Assembly (NCBI GenBank): GCA_033816765.1
Contig: CM066289.1
Span: 1,798,001 to 1,862,000, forward strand
Reading direction: 5' to 3'
DNA: 64,000 bases
Source of the DNA: Nothopassalora personata
Taxonomy: Eukaryota > Ascomycota > Dothideomycetes > Mycosphaerellales > Mycosphaerellaceae
Shown here: positions 10,445 through 19,562 of the stretch, in pieces
How positions within the stretch are numbered: position 1 is the stretch's first letter
Layout of the letters: the number at the start of each line of letters is the position of its first letter
Made by a program: the position numbers and the translations under genes
Notes under the pieces: generated by a model
Seen by the model: only the letters and a program-made list of their open reading frames with translations
Database searches by the model: none
Told to the model about the DNA's origin: nothing

Positions 10445-11248
10445 AGGCAGCGGCATCGTGTCGTGGTGCCCTGCTGATTATCCATGATCTGGTGACGGAA
10501 GAGGTCTTCGACGCGTGAGGGAGGTGGGCGCTGTGGCACTCGCTTTTTGGAGGTTGATAGATCGATCACAATTTTTTTTTCGGAATTGTGATTTTGCGCT
10601 TTTCCAAGAAGATTGCCGATCGTGGCGTTTCGGGAATCTGCTACTCCAATCCTTTAGCGGGTGTACAGTATAGTTGCACTACCCTTCGTTGTATTCGGGG
10701 GATGGAATTACATTCTTCTCTATTGTTCTTTTCGTGTGTCAGGGTCTTTTGTGTTGAAAACTGGTGGACGAGCCCATGGCAAGTTCACGACCGCATGAGG
10801 AGGACATGAGCAGACACTTGTGTGGCGCATCAAATAGTGCAAAACTCCGTGTGAACCCCCGGGCCAGTTCGCTGAATTGGTTGTGTGTGGGGAGGCACCG
10901 TAACTTCTCAACCCAACCGAGTCTAAGCTGCCACTAAAGAGTCAAGTCTCTGCTCGACCAGACCAGCCTTTTGGCCATCTACAGATCATGTATAGCACAT
11001 CTTCCCGCATACAGTCGAAGAGGAAAAGCACTGTCGTGTGCAAGGGTATATAATGAACCAGCCATCGGCCGTTCATGCAGCCGGAGAAATCAGACGCCCG
11101 CTTTTGACCAATACTCGGTGAATCTCGAAGTTCTGTTATGTCGTAATGTCGTGGGTCGTATGTTGCTTTTGATGCCGTGCTTTGAAGCAATCGGGTCGTC
11201 ACGCGGTATGATGGCCTCGAAGTCTGAGCCAGAGGGACGAGATTAGAT
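10445..11248. other. Intergenic region
   Basis: About 800 bases between the secreted-protein gene and the 3' end of the interrupted dsRNA-binding gene. Only short overlapping frames; nothing supported. Confidence 0.4.
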
Positions 11249-12699
11249 TTAGAGCAGAGCCTGCTTGCTCCGCTCGATCTCGGCAAGCAACCTCAAGAGC
11301 TCGCGGCAGCACTCTTCTTTGGCAGTCTTTTTGCCGAAGACTGGGCCGACTCTACAGACCTCGCCCGCAAGTCTCGGTTCCTTGTCTGCGTCGTTCGGGT
11401 TGAAGGTTGCCCACATGTGCACGAATGCGCCGTCTAGCTGCTGAGTGGGAAATGCCGGCTGAGTAAAGCCCAGACGCAAGGCTGCCTGGTGGACCTGCTG
11501 GGCTGGAGACTTGGTGGCGAGGACCGGAGGTTGAGTGTTCTCTGCTTTGACTTCGAGTCGCTGCACGGCCTGGGTGAGTCCAGTGCCGCCAGGCGCGAGT
11601 GTCGTAGGAGATTCGTCAGATTTCCGTCGCTTGCTGGCACTGGCGCTGAGCTTGCCTTCCCTGCGAAGCCATTGCACAGCTTCCATGGCGGCTACCTTCT
11701 TGGCCTCGTCTTTCCTGGCGAATGGGCCCATGCCGTGGCCGAATGGTGTCGACGGACTGCCTCGGAATCTCAATGTGCAGGACCACGGCCCCATGGAAGG
11801 ATGCACTCCTGAAGGGTCGTATTGTGGAGATGGGAGCTGCATGGTCTGCAGATATTCTAATCACAGTCAGTACTCTTGCATCACGGACCTTGTGCATGAC
11901 CAGATGACTTACCGTTCAGTACACCTGGCCAGTTCTCGTCCTCGAATCCTTCCGGAGTCGACGAAAGAGGTTCTTGCTGGTGACTAGAGTTCTGACGTTT
12001 CTTGAGGTTACCGAAGGCTTCGAGCTTACTCAAGTTCTCCTTACAGACGGCCTCCTTTGCGTCCTTCTTGGATGCGTAAGGACCGACCTCGCCAAGTTCC
12101 TTGTCCTGGACCGTAAGTGACACGTAGAAGCAGCCCGGCCCAGTCCGGAACTTGAACTCGGACTTTAATCCGCGTTGTTGACAAGCCATCCAGAAAGCAG
12201 AAGTGTGGACTCCGTTGTTCTGGCTGAGTCGGCGAGGGACGCCCGCAATGAGAGGTGGCGTGTAAGGGTGTGCAGCCTCGAAGTCGCTTACGCTTTGATG
12301 GCCCGCTATCGGGCCAGGCACGAATGCGTCCACGTCTAGATGGTCAATATCAGACATGTCCTCGTCCGGGAGGTCGGATTCGTGGGTCAGACCTAGATCG
12401 TGACCGCCATCATGAACCACGCCGGGATAAGGCAATTGAGCTGATGGTGGTGGCATGTTCTCGAGCGCAAGATGGTCTTGTTGTGCTTGTCGATGTTGCC
12501 GTTTGGCGGTAGTGGAGCAAGAATATGTTTGACCGTGATCCACTTTGGTATGCGGTGTTGTCTGTACTTGAGCCGGAGTTGACTCTGTCTCGGCAGAGCG
12601 TTGCTCTTGTGTATGCTTCTTCCTCTTCGCACGTGAAGACGACTCACAGGTCTTGTGAGGCTCGTGAACATGTGCAAGAGGTCGTTTCTGATAGGCGTT
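11249..12699 (-). pseudogene. C-terminal part of a dsRNA-binding-like protein gene, severed by a retrotransposon
   Basis: Minus-strand exons 12699-11913 and 11856-11249, with a 56-nt GT-AG intron containing a CTGAC branch site. Three dsRBD-like segments are visible: one around FWMACQQRGLKSEFKF...GPYASKKDAKEA, one around WSCTLRFRG...ARKDEAKKVAAMEAVQWL, and one ending GPVFGKKTAKEECCRELL. Each has the helix-strand-helix layout with the Lys/Ala-rich final helix typical of dsRNA-binding folds. The frame runs back without a stop and without an ATG right up to the copia LTR at 12700. It resumes in the same phase at 55412 beyond the element, so this is one gene cut in two. A truncated product could start at Met 12456. 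Family assignment is inference from pattern. Confidence 0.75.
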
Positions 12700-12875
12700 T
12701 GTTGTGAATTAGGTGACCAAGGTCCATGTTAGTCAGGACTTGGCATACACACACTATATCACACTGTTTTCTGTAGCCAGATAGTCTCACACCTTGTGGC
12801 AATTCATAAGGGTTACTAATCCACCCTATCGTTTCAATCTGGAAGCTTGTACTCGTCAAATACCTAATTACAACA
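12700..12875 (+). repeat. 5' LTR of copia A
   Basis: 176 bp, begins TGTTGTGAATTAGG and ends AATTACAACA. Aligns end to end with 55236-55411; the differences I see are transitions. Less damaged than the element interior. Confidence 0.92.
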
Positions 12876-12889
12876 GGTTATAAGCCCGA
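12876..12889 (+). other. Primer-binding site of copia A (anticodon-loop half-tRNA type)
   Basis: GGTTATAAGCCCGA directly abuts the LTR. Its complement resembles a tRNA anticodon stem-loop, not a 3' CCA end, as in Drosophila copia primed by half an initiator tRNA. It differs by one base from the complement of the initiator-Met loop (GGTTATGAGCCC); as written it would fit an Ile(UAU) anticodon. Copia B carries GTTATAAGCCCGA in the same place. Confidence 0.6.
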
Positions 12890-12962
12890 GTGCTCCTCTG
12901 CCTATTTAAATTGGAACCTGAATCGTCATCGAAGCTCTATTAAGGATCAGCTTGCCTTGCTA

Positions 12963-14790
12963 ACGTGTTTGATAAGCATGTGAATCAGATAGGCATGTGC
13001 ATCAACTTCTATCTCGTATCTACCACCACTACTAAACGCGTCCATTATTCCACCATTCTACGCGATGGCACCTCCAAACGAAGAGTGTATTTAGAATGCT
13101 GTTCGCGATTACCTGTTAGGTCGTTTTCTAAGCGTGCGACGCGCTGTAGCCGCCTACGGAGTCAAATATTCTACCGTTAACCGCAGACTCTATAGTACGG
13201 CTCTAAAGACTAGTACACCGCTAACGAACAGAGCCTTAACTCCGGTTAAAGAGGAGGTAGTTTATTAGAAGATTCTAGACCTAGATTCACGTGGTTACTC
13301 GCCAACACAGGCTATAATTAGAAGCTAGGCGTCCTTAATAACCAAGGCACGGAATGGACAAGAAGTTGGCTAAAGATAGGCTTATAACTTTGTCAATCGT
13401 TATCTAGGCTTAGAAACAAGGCTATTACGGAGGTTATTAAGCCAAAGGGCAAAGAATAAGGACCTAGAGGTTATCTTAGAGTAGTTTAGGCTCGTTCACA
13501 ATATAATAGCCTTCTATGGAATTATACAATACGACATTTACAACTTTAACGAGAGTGGATTTAGGCTTAGACATAGTAAGAATACTAGGGTTGTAACTGC
13601 TATAGAGCGTAGGCAACGACCTAAGGCCTTGGTTTCTAATTTAACGCAGTGGCATACTGTTATTGCCTATGTTAATGTAGAAGGCTAGTTAGTGCCTCTA
13701 TATATTATCTTCTCTAGCAAGGAAATAAACAGAGCCTAGTTCAAACACCTACTAACAAACTAGAGGCTTAGAGTTAGTCCTAAAGGCTAGACTTCCTATA
13801 ACTATAGAATAGTATAGATTTAGCACTTTAGTAACTATACTAAGCATAGAACTATTGGTTAGAAGAGGCTCTTAATTCTAGATGGCTATAACAGCTATAT
13901 AACACTAGAGTTTAAGTTATTCTATAAGGAACAAGGTATTATTACCCTCTATATGCCTACACACTCTTCTTATTTATTACAGCCTTTAGATGTTAGCTGT
14001 TTTAGTCTATTAAAGAAGGCATATTTAGCTAGAATCTAAAGGCTTAGTATAGTTAGATACCACTTCTTAATTAAGGAAGACTTCTTACTATAACTTAGGC
14101 CTGCCTATAAGGCTGCATTTACTTCTTAGAACATTAAGGCAGCCTTTAGAGGCTTAGATTTATTGCTATTAGATCTAGAGGCTATGTTATCTAAGCTAAC
14201 ACTACGTTACAAAACACTAACTCCACTACTACCTTGTTTATTAGACACGTAGAATACCCCTTAGAATCTAAGGTAGGTTAAGAGGCAAACAAGTAAGATT
14301 AAGGCTAGGGTTGTGAATTATTAGAATAGCTTACTAACTTCAATCCTTAAGGCAGTAGATAGGTTGTTAAGAGGGTTTAAAAGGTCATAGGCTGCTATAA
14401 CATTACTCTAGGCTAAACATAATAATATAAAGACTATAATTGAAGAATTACAGTCTTATAGGGCACTAAGGAAGAAAATCAAGCTTACTCTTAGACTTAA
14501 CACTAATGAATTAGCTGCTAGAGACATAGCTTAGTTATAGGCTTAAATAGTAATAGAGTTAGTTAGTTAGATTAAGAAACAGCTAAGAGCTAAACTAACC
14601 TACAGCAAGTATAGTATACAAGGACACAACTCAAGAGGTTATCTATTAGATAGAGTAACTTCTAAGCATTTAATTGATCTATCTTTAAGGTAGTTCTAAC
14701 ACCTATAGCATAAGATATCAAGAATTAAAGTTATCCACCTCGTAAAGTTAATGCACATGCCTATCTAATTTACATGCTTATTAAACACGT
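12963..14790 (+). mobile_element. pogo/Fot1-type DNA transposon, RIP-damaged, complete ends
   Basis: 1828 bp with 44-bp inverted repeats at 12963-13006 and 14747-14790. The left begins ACGTGTTTGATAAGCATG and the right is its inverse with only transition changes. TA duplications stand at 12961-12962 and 14791-14792. The size, TIR length and TA target fit the Fot1/pogo group of Tc1/mariner elements. It is inserted in the leader/gag region of copia A. Confidence 0.92.
13065..14699 (+). pseudogene. pogo-type transposase, inactivated
   Basis: One frame of 545 codons reads through many TAG stops without needing a frameshift. The N-terminus has a psq-type helix-turn-helix (RRAVAAYGVKYSTVNRRL). The DDE region is recognisable (NFNESGF where NFDETGF is usual, LDGYNSYITLEF, then PTHSSYLLQPLDV). 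The missing Asp in NFN is explained by G-to-A change. No active product is expected. Confidence 0.85.
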
Positions 14791-15174
14791 TAGTGGACTC
14801 GACCCTACATTTGTTTCACGGACAACTACCTAATCGATTTAAGAACTACTGCAGGAGATCGGCACTAAGCACTAGTACCGTAGTACAGCATCTAAAAGAG
14901 CTGGACTAGAGAAGGATCTAGTTAGATACGTGATCCATAATCTGGACTAGGTTGACCTAAAGTACGCTCTAAACAGGGCAGCTTATAATTAACCCTAAGA
15001 TACAACTAAGAATGTCTAAGATAAGACTGCCTAGAATGAAGCCCCTTAGGACATTACTAGTAGTACAGGATACAAAGCTGCCTATAAGCGATAGAAGAAA
15101 GAGGACATATAAGCATATAGCATTATTATAGCTAGATTGGATTCTACCCTAAGGCTAAACTTTAGAGATATAGA
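14791..15174 (+). pseudogene. Copia A piece: start of gag
   Basis: Sequence of element A between the pogo element and N1. Stop-riddled by TAG codons. No intact frame. Confidence 0.6.
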
Positions 15175-15493
15175 TGTTAGGAACCGCTGTACGTTATCCC
15201 AACTGGGCTTGGATCTTTGCAGTGATGTCTCTGACTCGTTGAGAAGGTAGTGGTTCCAAACAGTATATGGTGTATACTTGAAATGAGTTGAGCACGAGGC
15301 TCCTATCTACTTGCAAAAGAGCGTCGTCTATATAGTGCCGTGTCTTGGCGTGATCTTTCCTGCTCTCTCTGCTCTCTCTGCTCTCTCGAGAGAGCACCCG
15401 AGAGCACTGAGAGCACTCTGCATATCGGGTGCATCCGCTGGTCTGCTGGCATCGATTGGTTGGCTACGGGCTTCCCCAGACCGATCCGTAACA
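15175..15493 (-). repeat. 3' LTR of N1
   Basis: 319 bp, TG...CA ends, contains a TATATA box and a run of CTCTCTG/GAGAGCA inverted motifs. Same family as the N2 LTRs and the solo LTR at 26075, but an evidently different subfamily. Confidence 0.9.
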
Positions 15494-15511
15494 CCATCCC
15501 CCTTCTAGCCT

Positions 15512-15528
15512 AGCTTCGTCCCGAAGCT
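15512..15528. promoter_or_regulatory. Perfect inverted repeat upstream of the N1 antisense gene
   Basis: AGCTTCG-TCC-CGAAGCT: 7-bp arms, 3-nt spacer, 38 bases before the antisense ATG and next to the 3' LTR. The identical palindrome occurs in N2 (45759-45775) at the corresponding place although neighbouring sequence has diverged. Confidence 0.5.
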
Positions 15529-15566
15529 TACAAGATGTCATTCCTTTCCAACTTTGTCATCCAACG

Positions 15567-16206
15567 ATGTCTTCTTCTTCCCTTTCCCTTCCCGTCACCA
15601 AAACCAGTACGCATCGTCGCAAGAAGCTTGCCAAGTTCATTCGAGAGAACGGGATTACTATGGTCAAGTCGTGCTCTTTCTGCACTCGTGAGAAAAAGGT
15701 GTGCCGTGTCCACATCAAATCGGGCCGCTGTTCGGAGTGCAACGAACACAACATCAAGGGTTGTGACGTGCGAGTCACTCCTGCTGAGTGGAAGTCCCTT
15801 CAGTCCGTACGGGACAAGCTCACCCGTGAGCTTGAAGCGGTCCGTCATGATCTCGTTCGCAAGAGTGAAGAGATCGCGGCAGCCTATGCGAAGGAGGCGC
15901 GTCTTCGTCGTCAGCTTGAGCTGCACGAAAAGCGCGAGGGCGAGGCGATCGCTGTCGAGGAGGCGAGCATCCAAGTGTTAGAACAAGGGGAGCTCGAGGC
16001 CGCTCCGCCTTCCATCCCGGAAGACTGGTGGTTTCCTGCCTCCGATCCTTCGGTCTTCGACCCTAGCTTGTCCTTGGATGGGAATCTCCTCCTTCCTGAA
16101 TCCTTCTCGGAGTTGGTCTCGTCGTAAGTTCGTCCTTTATCTGTTTTCCGTGTCGTAGTGTTGACTTCTGTGTCCTAGGTCATCAAATCAAGAAGCCGCT
16201 GTTTGA
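15567..16206 (+). CDS. Antisense cargo gene of N1: Zn(II)2Cys6-like cluster plus coiled coil
   Basis: Unspliced it is 186 codons (15567-16127). A good 55-nt intron (donor GTAAGT at 16124, branch TTGAC, acceptor CCTAG at 16178) would splice to a short exon 16179-16206 ending in TGA (about 194 aa). Residues ~33-63 are CSFC-TREKKV-C-RVHIKSGR-C-SE-C-NEHNIKG-C. The spacing CX2CX6CX8CX2CX7C falls inside the Zn(II)2Cys6 fungal binuclear cluster pattern. A heptad-rich, Lys/Arg/Glu-rich helix follows (~75-130), then an acidic/hydrophobic C-terminus that could be an activation region (inference). It lies opposite to gag, between gag and the 3' LTR. The homologue in N2 keeps every cysteine. Confidence 0.7.
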
Positions 16207-16231
16207 TGCCTTTATCGTCAGGTCGTTTCTG

Positions 16232-17224
16232 CTAGGCAGATTTCGAGAGAAAGCTCTCGCATTCCTGGTATGCATTCTCTTCGCGAATCATCGCGTTGAA
16301 CTCGCGGCTAACTATGTTCTTTTTCTTGCAGTTCCTTGCATAATGGCCTTGCTCGCCACATACGTAGCAGGTGGAACCTTTGCTCTTCAGCCCCCTTCCT
16401 GTCCTACGTTCCGTTACGTCCAATTCCATTGGGTCTCCGTAACCATTAGGGTCCTGACTTCTGGCCTTGAAGCCCCCTCTTCCGCCCGCGGCGGGTCTCT
16501 GGTATCCAGGCTGTACGTGTCGGTCGTACCTCAACTCCTGGAGCCTTTCGTCGATCTCCTTTGCTGCCTTGATCATCGCCCCTAGCGTAACGACGCTGGC
16601 GTTTCGGGATAGTTCGGCTTTGACGTTGTCTTTCAGCCCGAGGTAGAACTGCGATCGCAAAGCTGCGTCGTTCCATTCCAGGTCGGCGGCATATCCTTGG
16701 AATTCTGAGGCGTACAGCGCTACAGAAGTAGTCTGTCGAAGTTGTCGGATATGTCGGTCGGCGTATACCTCCTCATTTGGTATCCCGTATAGATCATCGA
16801 GTTTCATCTCAAACTCGTCGTAGTCGTGGAAAATTTTTCGAGTTTCCGTTTTCGGTGTTTCTCCCTCGCCCTGGTTGTGTAGCCAGTCCTTGAGGTATGG
16901 TCGGAATCCTCTAGCTGCTTTTCCTCGTAGGAAGGATGCGGCGTACAAGACTTTAGAAGCCTCGCCTTGAAACTGGTGTGCGTTGAAGTGAAGGTACAAC
17001 TGAACCTGCAGTTGAAAAGCCTCCAGTTTGTCCTTGGTCCCGTCGAACGTCTCCGGCGTAGACACCTTAGGTGCACGGTGGTGGTCCAATGGGTTCAGCA
17101 TACCCATAGGAGTGTTGTTGTTCTTGCTGCTTCCTGTAATCGACATTTCGCTCATTCGTTCCGTGATGCCAGTTGACTGTGGCTGTTGTCGTGACGGACT
17201 CCGGGTAGCGTCTCTCCCAGACAT
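16232..17224 (-). CDS. Gag protein of N1
   Basis: 330 aa from the ATG at 17224. Ty3/gypsy-type Gag: capsid-like region with TPETFDGTKDKLEAFQLQV and YLHFNAHQFQGEASKVLYAA, then a nucleocapsid zinc knuckle CYVCGEQGHYARNC (CX2CX4HX4C). It packages element RNA into virus-like particles. Nearly identical to the N2 Gag; I find one substitution (Met vs Thr in DEFE-M/T-KLDDL). Intact, so possibly expressed. Confidence 0.88.
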   Translation of the reverse strand: MSGRDATRSPSRQQPQSTGITERMSEMSITGSSKNNNTPMGMLNPLDHHRAPKVSTPETFDGTKDKLEAFQLQVQLYLHFNAHQFQGEASKVLYAASFLRGKAARGFRPYLKDWLHNQGEGETPKTETRKIFHDYDEFEMKLDDLYGIPNEEVYADRHIRQLRQTTSVALYASEFQGYAADLEWNDAALRSQFYLGLKDNVKAELSRNASVVTLGAMIKAAKEIDERLQELRYDRHVQPGYQRPAAGGRGGFKARSQDPNGYGDPMELDVTERRTGRGLKSKGSTCYVCGEQGHYARNCKKKNIVSREFNAMIREENAYQECESFLSKSA

Positions 17225-17256
17225 ATGCAAAGGGCCCTGGTGGTGGTGCTCAAAGT

Positions 17257-17575
17257 TGTTAGGAACCGCTGTACGTTATCCCAACTGGGCTTGGATCTTT
17301 GCAGTGATGTCTCTGACTCGTTGAGAAGGTAGTGGTTCCAAACAGTATATGGTGTATACTTGAAATGAGTTGAGCACGAGGCTCCTATCTACTTGCAAAA
17401 GAGCGTCGTCTATATAGTGCCGTGTCTTGGCGTGATCTTTCCTGCTCTCTCTGCTCTCTCTGCTCTCTCGAGAGAGCACCCGAGAGCACTGAGAGCACTC
17501 TGCATATCGGGTGCATCCGCTGGTCTGCTGGCATCGATTGGTTGGCTACGGGCTTCCCCAGACCGATCCGTAACA
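17257..17575 (-). repeat. 5' LTR of N1
   Basis: 319 bp. On the minus strand the body begins AACTTTGAGCACC just after it. TTGAGCAC there is complementary to GTGCTCAA inside the LTR, downstream of its TATA box, which suggests self-priming. Confidence 0.9.
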
Positions 17576-18042
17576 ATAGACAAGTTAGCTAAGGAATTGT
17601 ATAATTTAATTAAGGCAACATACAAGCTAGTTATTACAATTAATCTATATAACACTCTAAAGGCAGTTAGGCACATTAAACTAGATGCTACAAGACCTAA
17701 TACATTAAAGTACTATAAAGACTTTTAATCATAGGTAAATAACAATAAGACTGCTATAGAGCAATTTATTAGATCTTCCCTAGTTAATAACAAGTTAGGG
17801 CTTAAATCCTTTTTTGTCCTCCTAGATAGCATCTATAGATTGTACTTTATTAAAGGTCTAAACTATATCGAATGGCTTAGGACATAGAGATATAACAATC
17901 CCCTAGAATTAACTACCCTAGAGAGAATGTTTATAACTCTTAGGAAGGAGCAAGTACCTACTACCTACAAGCCTAGCAATAGCTTTGTTAGAGCATTCTT
18001 AAGTAAGAATAATAATAAGCAGTGCATATAGTACTTATATAA
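17576..18042 (+). pseudogene. Copia A piece: gag
   Basis: Continues the gag of element A up to the start of its zinc knuckle. Mostly open (KLAKELYNLIKATYKLV; FVLLDSIYRLYFIKGLNYIE) with TAG stops. Confidence 0.7.
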
Positions 18043-18200
18043 TGTCACGGGTGAACGACGTGTACACTGAGGTTCTGTGTGGTATGCAATAAGTTCGATA
18101 CAGAAGAAGGAGAAAACCGAGCGAAGCCCGGAACAAAGAAAACGGAGTCAGGTCCGCACGGGCTCAGCCCGTGCCAAGATGCAAGGGCTCGCCCCTTACA
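18043..18200 (-). repeat. 3' LTR of G1
   Basis: 158 bp, ends TGTCACGG and CCCCTTACA on the plus strand. Contains a perfect inverted repeat GCACGGGC-TCA-GCCCGTGC (18156-18174). Confidence 0.92.
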
Positions 18201-18654
18201 TTACCCCCCCTCTCCCCTCCGCCGCCTGCAGCGTCTCCTCCGCCTGCTTGTTGTCGCCGTCGAAGGCCGTGCCTTCATTGTCGGGTCCCGCCGTCGCTGT
18301 GTTGTGGTATTGTTGCCTAGGTGAGTGTGAGGTTTCGTATTGTTACCCATGTGACAATGGCTATTGTCACATGTGAACAATAGGACTCCAGAATATATCT
18401 ACCGGATAGCTTCCTCTTTTTTTTTACCCTTTTTTTTTTTGCTCGGCAACCATTAAGCGAATGTATGTGAACACACCCCTTGACAGCACCCTCCCTCCTC
18501 TTCCTCCACTAGCCCTATCACCTCCGCCCCTCTCTACGATCCCCTTCGCCCTCGATCCGATTCCTTCTCGCCGCGCTCCGACAGAAACTAACCGGATTCC
18601 AGCACCAACAACACAACAGCCTCCAAACACCACATCTTCAATCAATACCATCAA

Positions 18655-19339
18655 GTAAGTCCGATTCTTTTGAGCCGGCCTCCGATGCTTTTTAACTGGT
18701 TTCCAGCAGAAAACATGCTCTACCACTGCCTGGAGTGCGCCAACTCTGGCCGCGATTGCGTGGGCCCTGCCGTAAGACGCCTGAGTCCGACGTTTTCCAG
18801 CCGGACTCCGCTCACAAACATCCGCAGGCCGCCACTCAAGTCCGCAGCTGCGACGAGTGCCGCCGCCTTCAGAAGCGCTGCCGCCCGCTGTGAGTCGCTC
18901 TCCGACCCCTTTCGACCGGACTCCGCTAACCCCCCACAGCCCAGCACTCTGCCACAAGGCGTACGCGGCCTGGACCCGTGCCGGCAACGCTTCCAAGGCG
19001 TAAGTCTCCGGCCTGCGATCGTTTTCCGTCGGCTAACGCCTGAAAAGCACCAAACTCGACAATCTCAAGAAGGTTATCAAGGCTTGGCGCCCACTCTCCA
19101 AGCTCGAGTCCGATGGTCTGCTGTCCGGGTAATTTCCACCGGTCTCCGATTGAAAACCATCGCTAACCGTCTCTCAGTCCTGTGGCTGCTCAGGTCACTG
19201 GCTCCATGGAGGGAGCCATCAACGCGCAAGCTGGCTCGTAAGTGTTGCACCCCGATTGAAAGACGTCGCTGACCGATCATTTTCCAGCGGCCCCGTCCCT
19301 CCTGCCCTCCGCCTTGGCACCCGCCGCGACATGTCTTGA
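18655..19339 (+). CDS. Antisense cargo gene of G1: spliced, Zn(II)2Cys6-like cysteine cluster
   Basis: Coding exons 18715-18771, 18828-18889, 18940-18999, 19048-19128, 19178-19237 and 19288-19339 (372 nt, 123 aa). The five introns are 48-56 nt, all GT-AG with GCTAAC/GCTGAC/GCTCAC branch sites, and every phase agrees. A 5' UTR intron (18655-18709) fits as well. Cysteines are C5, C8, C15, C27, C30 and C37 (HCLECANSGRDC, then SCDECRRLQKRC). The spacing CX2CX6CX11CX2CX6C is inside the Zn(II)2Cys6 range; CDECRRLQKRC resembles the basic half of Gal4-type clusters. A basic helical stretch (TKLDNLKKVIKAWRPL) follows. Being antisense to the element RNA, its introns survive retrotransposition. The function is unknown; DNA or RNA binding is inference. 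Confidence 0.72.
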
Positions 19340-19562
19340 GTGGTCTCCGGTGGTTTTCGCGCGGGCCGCGGTCGGGCCATCACAATGCTTTTGCCATCCC
19401 CGTATGGGGTGGGCCGGCCTCCGCTTCTTTTTGGTCGGGCCCCGCTGCCTTTTGGCGGCATGAATGAATGAAATTCTTTAAAACTTTTTCCTTTTCTCAC
19501 GTGCTCTCAATCTGACTCCTGCTCCCAAACGCCTGTGCTCATGTCAACTGACCCGCAATCCG

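Larger units (their letters stand above)
15175..17575 (-). mobile_element. N1: non-autonomous gag-only LTR element with antisense gene
   Basis: 2401 bp, oriented minus. LTRs 15175-15493 and 17257-17575 (319 bp, identical by eye) and target duplication ATAGA (15170-15174, 17576-17580). The interior holds one gag gene (minus) and one antisense gene (plus); there is no protease, RT or integrase. It must borrow pol functions from another element. A polypurine stretch (GAAGGGGGATGG on minus) precedes the 3' LTR. Undamaged by RIP. Confidence 0.92.

Noticed and set aside
13065..14699. TAG as a reassigned sense codon, since it is nearly the only stop in long frames
   Set aside because: Host and young element genes end in TAG, TAA and TGA normally. 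The TAG codons sit where CAG or TGG is expected and are confined to old repeats, which RIP explains.
15311..15508. Small frames inside the N1 LTRs on both strands
   Set aside because: They coincide with the LTR and its CTCTCTG/GAGAGCA motifs, recur in both LTR copies and show no domain.
18461..18658. Proline-rich 65-codon frame as the first coding exon of the G1 antisense gene
   Set aside because: Splicing at the available donor and either acceptor (18706 or 18709) does not join this frame to the cysteine-cluster frame. It is treated as leader sequence with the start at 18715.
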